This document shows, in pieces, positions 53,000 to 63,660 of a stretch of DNA of 64,000 nucleotides. The first letter of the stretch is position 1; each line of letters begins with the position of its first letter. The stretch lies in contig OZ023262.1 in NCBI GenBank assembly GCA_964006375.1, positions 53,580,917 through 53,644,916 of the forward strand, read 5' to 3'. The notes under the pieces were generated by a model. It worked only from the letters and a program-made list of their open reading frames with translations. It was not told where the DNA came from and did not search any database. The DNA comes from Tillus elongatus (lineage: Eukaryota; Arthropoda; Insecta; Coleoptera; Cleridae). A program made the translations under genes and the position numbers.

Positions 53000-54208
53000 A
53001 TGTCAGACTCAGAAGACGAGTCACAAAGCTTAAGGAATATTGAATACAGATTGAGATCGATAAGTATAAGCGATAATATCGCAACAGTAACTAATTCAAA
53101 TAGTAGTAATAGTAGTAGCAACATGACTGACCAGTTCAAAGAATTTTTCTTAAAAGCTATTCCCGAATTTGACGGGCAACCAGCTAATGTAGGTAATTTT
53201 TTAAAATCATGCGACCTCGTAATGAACCAATTTTATATGCCAAACGAGAATTTATATATGAATCATTTCTTATTAAATTACATTCAAACAAAACTCACGG
53301 GAACAGCGAGGATTATAATTAACACTAAGATAATAAACACATGGACCGACTTGAGAAGCGCTATTGTGGACAATTTTTGCGATCAGCGCGATTCTAGTAG
53401 CCTACTTGCAGAACTATTCACCTTGAAACAAAGGAATGCGGAAGATGCACTTGCATTCGCTAACAGATGCAGGCATATCGAACAACTACTCATATCTAAT
53501 CTAATAGCTAACGAACAGAACGAAGGCGTTAAAGTAATAAAAATGAACATTTACCAGGAACAAACATTAAAAGCATTTTTAGGTGGAATTAGGAACCCGT
53601 TAGGTCTAGCCCTTAGAAGTAGGTCACCAGGTAGCATAGAAGACGCCCTAAAGTTTGTATTCGCAGAAGAAAATTTCGACTATAGGGACAAAACAGTACA
53701 AAAAAATTTTAATCAGAATAGGTCAGACGGACAAAAATTCTTTCCAAGACAAAATAACGCACCGTTTAACAATGTGCAATTTCAACGACCGTTTCAACCT
53801 AATTTCAGACCTTTTCAACAACACAATAACCAACAACATAACCCAACAAACTTTCAACCTAATTTTAGACCATCTCAGCAACAAAATAGACCGCAATATA
53901 ATCAAACGAGTTTTCAAAATAGACAAAACCCGCAATTTATGAATAGAACAAATTTTTCAAACAATTTTAGACGACATAATTTTAATAACCCACAGGGACA
54001 AAACCCTATAATTAACAATAGGAACTATCACGAGCCAATGGAAGTAGACAGCTCGAATACGAGGTTGTCACAAAGACGAGCAGCCCCATTACATAATACA
54101 GAGTTTAGCGATTACAACGTAACCAACGAGGGTTACGAATCAAATAACATAGACTACGAAACAAACGATACAAATTACGCAAATTATGAGGCAAGCCAGG
54201 GAAATTAA
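53000..54208 (+). CDS. gag: Gag (402 aa)
   Basis: The structural protein that assembles the virus-like particle and packages RNA. The start is the first ATG after the donor with a long frame. Residues 1-45 are acidic and serine/asparagine-rich. Residues about 45-230 form the capsid-like part, with IPEFDGQPANVGNFLKSCDL near residue 53 and FLGGIRNPLGLALRSRSPGS near 195, in line with errantivirus Gag. The C-terminal 170 residues are rich in N, Q, F and R with repeated QPNFRP motifs. There is no CCHC zinc knuckle, which is usual for errantiviruses. The frame ends at TAA 54206-54208, 30 nt before a slippery heptamer in the same frame; that frame then stays open to TAG 54275-54277. The early stop may be a mutation of this copy. 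Confidence 0.92.
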   Translation: MSDSEDESQSLRNIEYRLRSISISDNIATVTNSNSSNSSSNMTDQFKEFFLKAIPEFDGQPANVGNFLKSCDLVMNQFYMPNENLYMNHFLLNYIQTKLTGTARIIINTKIINTWTDLRSAIVDNFCDQRDSSSLLAELFTLKQRNAEDALAFANRCRHIEQLLISNLIANEQNEGVKVIKMNIYQEQTLKAFLGGIRNPLGLALRSRSPGSIEDALKFVFAEENFDYRDKTVQKNFNQNRSDGQKFFPRQNNAPFNNVQFQRPFQPNFRPFQQHNNQQHNPTNFQPNFRPSQQQNRPQYNQTSFQNRQNPQFMNRTNFSNNFRRHNFNNPQGQNPIINNRNYHEPMEVDSSNTRLSQRRAAPLHNTEFSDYNVTNEGYESNNIDYETNDTNYANYEASQGN

Positions 54209-54228
54209 CCGGCTGACGAATACGATAA

Positions 54229-57200
54229 CCAACACGGAAATTTTCCCATAGCGAGCACCTCCCAACACGACACGTAGTCGATGTACTTAATATTAATGAT
54301 TTAAATAGGTTACCATATATAGAAATTAAAGAAATTAGAGGAAAATTATTGATAGACAGCGGATCGTCGAAAAATTTATTAAATCCAACAATAGCCCATC
54401 AAGATTTCGCAAACAAAATAAGGACACAACCCTTCATGATTCGAACCCCGCACGGGACTTCAAATCACTCAGAACGCATAAATATCACCCTTAAATCAAT
54501 TTCGGACAAGGCACAAGAATTCTGCCTTTTCGAATTTAACCCTTTATATTCAGGTCTCATTGGAATCCAATTCCTAAGGGACAATGAAGCCAGAATAGAT
54601 TTTAAAAACGAAGTCATGCATCTAGGTAAACAAATCATTAAAATTCAATACCCTCAATTAAACAATGTCAATCAACCGGCACGAATAAAAGCCAAAGCAG
54701 ATGACCCAGATACTACAGCCACTGTAAACAATATCATAACAAAAGAGTACTTCAATTGCAATGGAGAACTTGCACTTGTAAATTACATGTTAGCGCACAA
54801 AGACGAAGCTTATGAAACACCGCGGAACCTACAGACTAGCCGATTACGTAACCAATATAAGTATCACGTTACAGATGAACGTAAGCGCAGCTCAAGGACG
54901 CCCACTATAACACAAGATAATGTTATATCGACAATTCAACCATATAATACGAATACTCGACATACAGGGAGCGAGCAAAAACAGATTAACTGCGCAAACA
55001 TTATAATGGAACAAATAGACGTAGATTACTTAAACGATGAGGAAAAACAGTTGTTATTTAATTTGTTATCAGAATATAAGGACATATTTTTAAACAAGGA
55101 CGAACCATTGACGCACACAAATGCTATAAAACATAGAATAAGGACCATTGACGACATACCAGTCCATTCTAAATTATATAGATATCCATACATACATAAA
55201 CCGGAAGTAGATCGACAAATAAATGACATGCTAAGGCAAAAAATAATCAGGAAAAGTCACAGCCCATACAGTTCACCCATTTGGGTCATATCAAAAAAAC
55301 TAGACAAGTCAAATAAACAAAAATGGAGGATTGTAGTGGACTATAGGAAACTAAACGAGAAAACAATACCGGACAGACACCCAATTCCCAAAATAGATGA
55401 AATACTGGACAAAATTGGACGAGCTCAATATTTCTCGACAATCGATTTGATTTCTGGATATCACCAAATTGAAATGGACCCCCGGGACATAGAAAAAACG
55501 GCGTTTACCACCGATACGGGGCACTGGGAGTACACTAGGATGCCTTTTGGGTTATCAGGGGCTCCAGCGACCTTTTCCAGGCTCATGCAGAACGTGTTAG
55601 AGGGTCTAATTGGCCAAACATGCCTTGTATACATGGATGACGTCATAGTTTTCTCCACGTCATTACAAGAACACATAGAGAAACTAAAACTGGTATTCGA
55701 ACGTTTCAGACAAAGCAACTTAAAGATCCAGCTAGACAAAAGTGATTTCCTAAAGAAAGAAGCCGAGTTTCTGGGACACGTCGTGAGCCCAGACGGGATC
55801 CGTCCGAATCCGAGGAAACTAGACGCAATAAGGAAATTCCCGATACCAAAAACCCAAAAAGAGATTAAATCATTTTTAGGACTAGTCGGATATTACAGAA
55901 AATTTATTGAAAATTTCGCACACGTCACAAAACCACTAACCAAGTGTTTAAAAAAGAATTCTAAAATAGACGTTAATAACGAGGAATACATTAGTGCCTT
56001 TAACTCATGTAAAGACATCTTAATGAATTCACCCGTGCTTATACCACCCGATTTCTCTAAGGATTTTATACTAACAACCGACGCTTCAAACGTGGCGATA
56101 GCGGGCATATTAAGCCAAGGGGAACCCAATTCAGACCACCCTATAGCCTATGCCAGTCGTACCTTAAACGAAACCGAATCTAGGTATAGCACCATAGAGA
56201 AAGAATTGCTAGCCATCGTGTGGGCAACTAATTATTTCCGTCCATACTTATACGGACGCAAATTCACTATATATACGGACCATAAACCATTAAAATGGCT
56301 ATTTTCGTTAAAACAACCAAATTCAAAATTACTCCGTTGGAGATTAAAATTAGAAGAATACGAATTCAAAATTGAATACAAGAAAGGAAAGCTGAATTGC
56401 GCAGCGGACGCCCTTTCTCGAGTAGAGATCCACCCCATAGATATAGACAACCAATCAATGGCCAATAATGTCGACGAGGAAGAAGAAATAATAGAAATAG
56501 AGGACGACGAAGGTGTAATAGAAATAAAAGAGGACGAAACAGCTAATTCAAATGCGGATTCTTACTCAGCACCCGGTATACCAATATTAGAGGAAGAAAT
56601 TATTAACAGTAAAACAAATCAAATAGTCTTTAAAAACACAGACAAACCAGAAATATTCGCAGTAAGGAAAGACAAACGAAACTTTATTTATGCAAACTTC
56701 AATTTAAATGACCCCAATCAAATAGAAAAATTTATAAAGGAATACTGTTTACCACAAAGAAAATATTATTGCCTTTTCGTAAATGAACAAGATTACGAAC
56801 TAGTCAGTTCGGCAATCAACAAAAACTTTAATAATGTAGAGTCACCAAAATTTTATAGATGTTTAGAAATGAGGGAAGAAATCCAGGAAGACGAGCTAAC
56901 GGATATGATAGTCAAATATCATCAGGGTAAGTCCAACCATCGCGGGGCTGAGGAGACTTACTTAAGAATAAAGAGAAAATACTATTACCCCAATTTAAAG
57001 AAACACATAGAAGAATATGTAAAAACGTGTGAGTTGTGTAAAACGTGCAAATATAACAGGAACCCGGTACAGATAGCATTAGAACACACTCCAACAGCAT
57101 CCAAACCTTTAGAAACACTCCACGTAGATACGTTCCAAATTGAACGAGCAATATTTTTAACCATATTGGATCCATTCAGTAAATTCGGTCAAGCATTTCC

Positions 57201-57912
57201 CATCAAAAGCAAAAACGCTACAGAAATTGCAAAAAACTTAATTAAATACTTTTCACAGTACGGAGCGTGTAAAACCCTAATTGCGGACCCAGGAACGGAG
57301 TTCTCGAATTTAGTAGTAAAAGAACTACTAGAGACATACCAAATAGAATTGCACACCACAACACCCCAAAACCCCGAATCAAACGGACCCATAGAACGAT
57401 TTCACAGCACCATCATTGAACATTATCGATTATTTAAGGAGAAATTCAAAAATATGAAACCCATAGAATTAATACCCTACTGTATATTCGCCTATAATTC
57501 CACGATACACTCACAAACACTAAAACCACCATTCGACTTAATATTCGGCTATATACCGGAAATGTTTAACTACGACCCGGAAGTAATAATTACGCAAGAG
57601 TATAACGTAAAACACAAAGAAATTATGAAAATCATCTACGAAATGGTTAGAAGTCGCATAGAAACGCCAAAACAAAAAACCTTACAACGAACTAATAAAA
57701 ACACGAACCAGCCGTTCAAGGAAGGCGACGTGGTATACAAACAGATACCAACGGGATTTCATAAAAAACATAAAAACCCCTTTTCAGGACCCTATTCAAT
57801 AATATCCTTATTAGAACATAACAAAGCTATTCTAATAAACCATAAAAATGACGAACAGACAATAGCACATCTAAGAAATTTACGTCTTGCAGGTTCCTTG
57901 CCGCAGGAATAA
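54229..57912 (+). CDS. pol: Pol: protease, reverse transcriptase, RNase H, integrase
   Basis: The frame is open from 54229 (after TAA 54226-54228) to TAA 57910-57912, 1227 codons, with no start of its own, so it is expected as a Gag fusion. Protease: LIDSGSS at about 54349. RT: TIDLISGYHQIEMDP and MPFGLSGAPATFSRLMQ, with catalytic YMDD at 55630-55641. RNase H: TTDASNVAIAGIL, IEKELLAIVWA, IYTDHKPLKWL and CAADALSR. An acidic linker follows (56463-56545). Integrase: zinc site H-x5-H-x29-C-x2-C (56920, 56938, 57028, 57037), then D at 57127, D at 57286 and E at 57394, the last two with exactly 35 residues between them. A GPY/F module ends the protein (GPY at 57787-57795). All key residues are present. 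It copies viral RNA to DNA and inserts it. Confidence 0.95.
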   Translation, partial: PTRKFSHSEHLPTRHVVDVLNINDLNRLPYIEIKEIRGKLLIDSGSSKNLLNPTIAHQDFANKIRTQPFMIRTPHGTSNHSERINITLKSISDKAQEFCLFEFNPLYSGLIGIQFLRDNEARIDFKNEVMHLGKQIIKIQYPQLNNVNQPARIKAKADDPDTTATVNNIITKEYFNCNGELALVNYMLAHKDEAYETPRNLQTSRLRNQYKYHVTDERKRSSRTPTITQDNVISTIQPYNTNTRHTGSEQKQINCANIIMEQIDVDYLNDEEKQLLFNLLSEYKDIFLNKDEPLTHTNAIKHRIRTIDDIPVHSKLYRYPYIHKPEVDRQINDMLRQKIIRKSHSPYSSPIWVISKKLDKSNKQKWRIVVDYRKLNEKTIPDRHPIPKIDEILDKIGRAQYFSTIDLISGYHQIEMDPRDIEKTAFTTDTGHWEYTRMPFGLSGAPATFSRLMQNVLEGLIGQTCLVYMDDVIVFSTSLQEHIEKLKLVFERFRQSNLKIQLDKSDFLKKEAEFLGHVVSPDGIRPNPRKLDAIRKFPIPKTQKEIKSFLGLVGYYRKFIENFAHVTKPLTKCLKKNSKIDVNNEEYISAFNSCKDILMNSPVLIPPDFSKDFILTTDASNVAIAGILSQGEPNSDHPIAYASRTLNETESRYSTIEKELLAIVWATNYFRPYLYGRKFTIYTDHKPLKWLFSLKQPNSKLLRWRLKLEEYEFKIEYKKGKLNCAADALSRVEIHPIDIDNQSMANNVDEEEEIIEIEDDEGVIEIKEDETANSNADSYSAPGIPILEEEIINSKTNQIVFKNTDKPEIFAVRKDKRNFIYANFNLNDPNQIEKFIKEYCLPQRKYYCLFVNEQDYELVSSAINKNFNNVESPKFYRCLEMREEIQEDELTDMIVKYHQGKSNHRGAEETYLRIKRKYYYPNLKKHIEEYVKTCELCKTCKYNRNPVQIALEHTPTASKPLETLHVDTFQIERAIFLTILDPFSKFGQAFPIKSKNATEIAKNLIKYFSQYGACKTLIADPGTEFSNLVVKELLETYQIELHTTTPQNPESNGPIERFHSTIIEHYRLFKEKFKNMKPIELIPYCIFAYNSTIHSQTLKPPFDLIFGYIPEMFNYDPEVIITQEYNVKHKEIMKIIYEMVRSRIETPKQKTLQRTNKNTNQPFKEGDVVYKQIPTGFHKKHKNPFSGPYSIISLLEHNKAILINHKNDEQTIAHLRNLRLAGSLPQE
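54238..54244 (+). promoter_or_regulatory. Candidate -1 ribosomal frameshift heptamer A AAT TTT
   Basis: The heptamer fits the X XXY YYZ pattern in the gag frame, and the -1 frame from there is the pol frame, open to 57912. A weak hairpin (CGAC/GTCG, 54268-54280) follows. Gag's TAA at 54206 lies upstream, so ribosomes reach the site only by stop readthrough. Confidence 0.55.
57887..57892 (+). promoter_or_regulatory. Candidate splice acceptor for env mRNA (TTGCAG)
   Basis: CGTCTTGCAG|G lies in the last codons of pol. The phase is right: the base at 57893 completes the split codon from exon 1 and env is then open from 57894. The pyrimidine tract is short, and CCGCAG at 57906 is an alternative but is out of phase. 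Confidence 0.6.
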
Positions 57913-59627
57913 CAGCCCAAATACAAGACTTGACGGACAATCCAGGTATGCTGCCAAAGAAATTAGGTACAGCATACACAGAGACTAGCAGCTGGAACTT
58001 GATACATATACATGACCTGACACAACTACACGAAGACTATAACCAAATAAAAAGACATTACATAAACACAGTTACGTCTATGACAAAAGATTACCACGAC
58101 GAATACCATAATTTTATACTAACATTAAATTTTACTATAGATAATATAGACGATACATTTTATAGGATATTCTTAGGGAGAGATAACATCAATGAGAGAC
58201 AGAGACGGGGCATAATCAATGGGCTAGGATCGATATTTAAATCAATAACTGGCAATCTCGATTCACAAGATGGCGAACGTATATATCAGGCAATAGAAAT
58301 ATTAAGTACAGACCAAAACAAAATTCATTATCTTTTTAAATCGCAAAATTCGATAATGCTAGAAGCAATTGGAGAGTTCAATAAAACGATCGTAGGGTTG
58401 AGTCACAATCAGGGCACGATAATAAATAGAATAAACGAGTTAGGTAACACAGTTGATAGCCTTAGGAGCGAACAACTAACGCACTATCATCGCATCAAAA
58501 TCCTAGAGCTGCTGACCCAGCTGGGACATTTATTGAATAATATTCAAGAATTAGCACTCACAACTGAGAATGCAATCACTTTTTCAAAATTAGGAATTTT
58601 TCACACATCCATATTAAAACCAAAATTTATAATAAAAGAAATCAATAGAATACAAAAATACGTAACAAATGCTAAACTAATAACAACCACTGATCTGAAT
58701 CTGTATGAAAAAATATTCAAAATAAAAGCAGTACAAAATAAATTCCAAATTATATTTCAAATAGAAATACCTCTAGTTGAAGAGTCAGAATATGATTACT
58801 ATCAGTTATACACATTACCTATCCCAAAAAATCCACACACCTTTACCATGATAATCCCTAGAACCAAATACTTGATCCTAAGCAGTAAACAATATGCCTT
58901 TCGAAATGAAGAATGTCAAAATTTAAAGAACAAATTATATTTCTGCCAAGACGACAATCCAACAGCCATGAATGATCAGAACCCATGTGAAATAAAACTA
59001 ATAAAATTTCAAAAGCCTATCGATAATTGTAACCAAGAATTAGTCAAAATTAAACAAACCACAGTTTCGAGATATGGAACCAGTCAATACATCATCTTAG
59101 CGCCAGAAGAGACAAACGCCAGAATAACTTGCCAGGAACAAGAGTGGACCAATATCATCAAGGGTACCAAATTGGTCAACCTCCAACCAAACTGCCAATT
59201 GAAAGTAGGAAACAAAATTTATAAAACCGGCCCCACTACAGCGGAAACACAACAACTATTCAATCTCCCCAAATTAGAAACCACCACTACGAAGGAAGAA
59301 ACAAATTACGAAAAGGTACCCGAACTCAAATTAGACAACGTACAGCTGCATAACATCGAGCAGATCCAACACCAACTCCAAAACATTAAGAAAAATATAC
59401 CAGGCCGAATGGAACTACCACTACATCACCTGAGTATATGGACCATATTATTGTACGTGGCTATTTTAACCGCCATCATAATGATAGCCGTCAGATGGGG
59501 AGTCATAAGAAGAAGAACCACTAGAAGAACTACGAAGATCAACCCAAGAACCGACAAGGGAGAATTGAAGATCAACCCAGGAACCACCGAAGCCGGATTT
59601 CCCTTGAAAATCCGGAACGAACCGTAG
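57893..59627 (+). CDS. env: Env: envelope fusion glycoprotein, errantivirus/baculovirus F-like (exon 2)
   Basis: A membrane glycoprotein for cell attachment and fusion, related in layout to insect errantivirus Env and baculovirus F proteins. The frame is open from the acceptor to TAG 59625-59627. The first ATG inside it is at 57948, but it has no signal peptide of its own. A furin-type site RQRR lies at 58197-58208 and is followed by a glycine-rich fusion-peptide-like stretch (GIINGLGSIF), then a region suited to a coiled coil (58260-58480). Possible N-glycosylation sites include NFT and NKT. Cysteines cluster at 58910-59200. One transmembrane helix (LYVAILTAIIMIAV, about 59450-59495) is followed by a basic tail. 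No break is seen. Env is the least conserved part of such elements, so the family call rests on layout. Confidence 0.85.
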
Positions 59628-59638
59628 CTTCGTTCTTC

Positions 59639-59650
59639 AAAGGGGGGAGG
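59639..59650 (+). other. Polypurine tract
   Basis: AAAGGGGGGAGG directly before the 3' LTR, the primer for plus-strand DNA synthesis. Confidence 0.9.
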
Positions 59651-60051
59651 AGATAAATAGAGCCACAACAACAGGCTATTGTGCAACAATGTATCCTGGC
59701 CTCCTTAGAAACCGCAGTGTCATCATAATAGTGAAGTGGCGCCTGTAAGAATGCAGGCGTAAAACCAGCAAGTGTGAACGGAATATCTCCGGTGACATTC
59801 AGCATTAGCAGATCCAGGTCACCTCCAGAGACAATAGTGCCACGCCTGGAAGGGAAGCCTATAAATAGGATAAGCACCGAGATAGGAGCGTTCATTACTT
59901 GTTTCCTAGTTAGTCCGGCACATGGCGTGTCAAGTATTTTAACTATCACATATATATATATTTTTGTCTCATTATTGTATTAAGTAATCATTGTGTTTAA
60001 GTAATAATAAATTGTTTAAAAAAGTTAATTGTCTTAACGCTAAAGTTAAGT
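59651..60051 (+). repeat. 3' LTR (401 bp)
   Basis: Equal to the 5' LTR except for one A-to-G difference (CCTGACC versus CCTGGCC) and 4 bp fewer in the TA run. It contains TATA at 59860-59867 and AATAAA at 60006-60011. Confidence 0.95.
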
Positions 60052-60061
60052 CGCGTTTCAT
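60052..60061 (-). pseudogene. Tigger transposase first codons, right of the errantivirus
   Basis: CGCG (60052-60055) is the right target duplication. CAT at 60059-60061 is the minus-strand ATG of the transposase. Codons M, K, R and the first base of codon 4 continue in frame at 52372, beyond the inserted element. Confidence 0.8.
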
Positions 60062-60660
60062 TTTAATACCGGACGCGGACATTGTGTAAGCAATACTCTA
60101 TTCTCCTGCCTCAAACACGCGACGATCAAAAACTGATCGGAATAAGGCGCAAGTTTCAATACTTAAACAGAAAAACAGAAAACCACACAAATGAACAGTT
60201 GTAGCGAATTAACTAACGTTGACTTCAAGTGGTAAGAGGGACTCTATCATTGTGTGAGTGGAAGAACCCATAAATATTTTCTCTTGTACTGTGTAGGTAC
60301 AGTAAAATGTATTACCCATCAGTGTCATATATCAATCAAGAAACATGTGCTAGTCCTAGTGTGTCCGAGTGGTCATATTTTTTAGATAGAAATTCCTAGA
60401 AAGGCGAGATCCACTTATTTCCTTACGCACACCTGTGTATCCCAATAAAAATAAGAGCGGGTCAGCGTAATAATTATCTCGATAAAACGGAAATCGCCTA
60501 AAAAGCGGTCTCGTTAAATCAGAAACATTTTAGCATTGTCTCTTACACCAGTCCATACAAATGACCCAAATTTTCTTGTTAAATGAGAAGCTTGTTAAAT
60601 CTGCAACTCATAAAACCCGTATCCTACTGTATTTGCTTTCAAAACTTCAAAATCAAAGTT
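60062..60660. other. Upstream flank of the Tigger element, no clear terminus
   Basis: Probably the 5' flank of the transposase gene (minus strand). I could not find a convincing inverted end that matches the far side near 50150-50230. No gene. Confidence 0.4.
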
Positions 60661-61261
60661 CGGGACGCAGAAAGTGCGTTATGGTAGTGAATTTTCATAA
60701 AAATGTTTTCAATAGCAAAAATGTTTTTTTTAAGAAAGCAGGCATCAAATTTGGTTATCAGTATAACCTATATAGTAGAAATGATGTGACACGTTTCATC
60801 AAAATAACTTTATTGTTTGAAAACATACAAAAATTTCCGCAAGGAAACTTAAACTGTTCCCAAAAAACTGGTTTCTTGGTCAACCTTATAGGTTAATAGC
60901 AAATTTAGCTATTCGAATTTGAAGCATTTAACGAACATTCGCTACCATAACGCACTTGCTGAGTCCAGAATTTCTTTTCTTACAAAGATGTATTATATTT
61001 CGATGGAAAATGCAAAAATGCAATAACATACGGCGTGTTCGATAAAAAAAAAAGAAAATTCGAATCACCAACGACTTATGGGTCAGCCTGTAATTGTATA
61101 AATATTTTTTAAGATGTAGCTCAAGACACCCTACAATTAATGTATACAATTTTTTTCGTATCCTGCATAATAACGTATATATTGAGCTTTAAAGATTTTT
61201 AACGAAAATTCCACTTATACCATTAACCGATAAACTCTATAGCCCCCACTAATGCCAAAGC

Positions 61262-61918
61262 ATCAGAGAAAGGATCCTCTAAACTGTATCCAATTAATGC
61301 AGAAGTTCCTCAAGGTTCAGCTTTAGCCCCTACTTTGTTTCTTCTCCACATCAATGACCTCCTCTCTAGCACATCCAACCCAGTTCAAAATTACGCGGAC
61401 GACAGCACCCTCCACTCAAATATACAATATTCTAAGCCTGTCTCTTTAGCCCAATTAGATAAGGATCGCAGACTCATGGAGGGTTCTGTCTCCGTGGATC
61501 TCCAAAAAATATAAGACTGGGGAGGTAGAAATCTTGTACAATCAACCCCACCAAATCTCAGTCTTGCTTTCTTTCTCATAAGAGATACACCAGCCCTAGA
61601 CCCATCACAATGAACAACCAAGTTATTCAAAGATGAGTCATTTTCTCTTGTTAGCATTTCTGTGGATCGAAATCTTAATTGGCACCAACATGTCACATCA
61701 ATTGCAGAAGCGGCTGCTAAGAAATTAGGTTTCCTCTTCCGGGCTCGCAAATACTTTTCACCGGCTAATCTCTATACCTTATATACTTCACAAATAAGGC
61801 CAAACCTCGAATATTGCTCCCACATCTGGGCTGCAGCTGCCGCTTCTACACTCGCTATCCTGGACTCCATTCAAAAGAGAGCTATACGTCTCATCGGTGA
61901 CCCTACTCTCATTTTCCT
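61262..61918 (+). mobile_element. LINE-D copy 4, internal RT fragment
   Basis: Inserted in a TAC repeat near the GCATCAGAGAAAGG segment. It reads AEVPQGSALAPTLFLLHI, the catalytic YADD (NYADDSTLHS, near 61393), NLNWHQHVTSIAEAAAKKL and LDSIQKRAIRLIGDPT, with stops after LQKI and between blocks. It shows the YADD that copy 2 lacks. It ends abruptly after GACCCTACTCTC without the family 3' UTR. Confidence 0.8.
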
Positions 61919-62293
61919 TTAATATTTGATATTAGTTTCAAGTTTGTTGCTTAAATATTACCAATTTTGACGTTTTAAATCGCGACTTTGACGTTTTGAG
62001 GAAAACCCAAAGTTTTCTTTAGATGCCTTTAACTTTTTGTCCTTTAACCTACAGAGCTAAATTTTGGTAGGTAACTTACCTATGATATAAACCCGTGTAC
62101 CAACTTTGGTTGCCCTTACTTTGTTAATTCCGGAGATATAAATTTTTTTCGAAAGAAAACAAAATTTTCCGGGAAAACCTCGGCGGATTTTCCTGGCTAA
62201 CGAACTTATCCAAACCACTTGCTAAAGGAAGGTACTCACCAAGTTTTATCAAAATCGGTCCATTATTTTTTTAGTTATAGGTGTGACACATAA

Positions 62294-62298
<5 letters not shown>

Positions 62299-62376
<78 letters not shown>
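62299..62376. repeat. (TA)n microsatellite
   Basis: 78 bp of TA at the standard TAC position. Confidence 0.99.
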
Positions 62377-62379
<3 letters not shown>

Positions 62380-62513
62380 ATATAAAGTCTGAAACTAACC
62401 TCGAATCTGGGTTTCAGGGGTCCTAAATAGCGCTCATTTGAAGAATTTTTTTCAAAATTCAAAAGTCGGGATCTCCTCATTAGTGAATTTTTTTTAAAGA
62501 AAATTCACTAAAA

Positions 62514-63555
62514 CGTCTAAAATAATAGCAGTCAACCCATTTTCTACCAGCGTTGCGAAAACGCAACAATGTTTTTGAAGTATTTTTTGTCCAACACATT
62601 TTTGTCACACATTTGACTGATTTTGTAATAACTCCAGAATACTATGTATTACTACGCCCAAGAAAGGGCAAACATTCGCATTATTGCAGAAAAATGTTAT
62701 GATTATTACAAACTAACAATATTTCCACGACCTTTCCAAGCTCTCTAATTTACCTATGCGTTTCACTTATTAAATGACTGATTTTTTAAAGGAAATAAAA
62801 ATTGTGTGAATTTTATACCGTAACGCACTTACTGCATCAGAACTTTTCCAATTTAACCACACGGTATAAATTTACAGCATTATGTCGAGATTTAAATCAA
62901 TTCTCAATACATACAATTCACCGTAGAACAGTTTCCGCACGTCACAGCCATTTGAAACAGAATCAAGATAGCGGCGTGCTGTGTAGTGTGTTGCCTGTGT
63001 CATCACATCAAGCTATTATTATTGACACGTCCTAGGGAATGTGAAGATGCGATAGTTTGCTTTACATTGTAAGCGGTAGGTACTGAAGATGTAGAATCAA
63101 CGTTGGTGTAATATCTATATCGACTATGTTGTGTATAGTGGAATGACGTTAGCTGTATCCGTCAATACTAACTGAATATAACTCGGATCCAGTCAGACTG
63201 CGCCGGCTGTCATACGTGCCGGTAGAGCACTTGAATTATGAATATTGGGTTTGTTTTGTTTCTCCTCTTATGCGGATTAGATGAAACGAAGTTGCTCTCT
63301 GTCGCTTACTATTGTTTTGTTGGAAACATTTCCAGTAGCATTTTCATATTTTAAAATGAAGCCAGCGTATTGCATATCACAAACGCTGCTCTAGGCAGTT
63401 TATTTGAAATTCAAGAATATACAAGTATAGAACTATTATCTGGAAGCTTATTTAGAAATTTACTGTCTGCTTCCAAAAGAGACTCCAGCAATTGGTTTAA
63501 AAAGATGAGGAGGTTCTTAATTCCATATGTACCCTTTTCTTTTTAGTGAGATTTT
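62514..63555. other. Intergenic, no recognisable feature
   Basis: Unique sequence. The short frame at 62802-63035 has no known motif. Confidence 0.5.
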
Positions 63556-63660
63556 GGAGAAAAAATTCACTAGAACACGACTTTGGAATTTTGAAAATAT
63601 TTGTTTAACAAAAGCGCGAACTAGGGCCCGTAGAACCCACGCTCGCGGTCAGTTTCAATT

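Larger units (their letters stand above)
52377..60051 (+). mobile_element. Errantivirus-like endogenous retrovirus (Ty3/gypsy with env), full length
   Basis: A 7675-bp element: LTR, primer site, leader, gag, pol (protease, RT, RNase H, integrase), env, polypurine tract, LTR. LTRs of 405 and 401 bp differ by one substitution (A at 52434, G at 59708-59709 region) and one TA-repeat step of 4 bp. It is inserted after codon 3 of a Tigger transposase. Nothing else in the window is as young or as complete. Confidence 0.95.
60661..62513 (+). repeat. TAC repeat, long subtype, complete, split by LINE-D
   Basis: CGGGACGCAGAAAGTGCGTT, the inverted-ended block to 60968, the middle segment up to GCATCAGAGAAAGGATCC, then LINE-D. 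It resumes near 61919 with the GACGTTTTAAATCGCGAC and AACGAACTTATCC segments, (TA)n, and the 3' segment ending GAAAATTCACTAAAA. Confidence 0.8.

Noticed and set aside
53655..53942. 95-aa frame inside gag in another frame
   Set aside because: Overprint of the N/Q-rich gag region; no motif and no signal for expression.
54208..54230. Simple -1 frameshift at the end of gag
   Set aside because: The -1 frame has stops at 54214-54216 and 54226-54228, so pol cannot be entered before the gag TAA; the only suitable heptamer is downstream of it.
57930..57950. Env start at TTG 57930 or ATG 57948
   Set aside because: Neither gives a signal peptide, and a leader ATG with a phase-matched donor and acceptor explains the start better.
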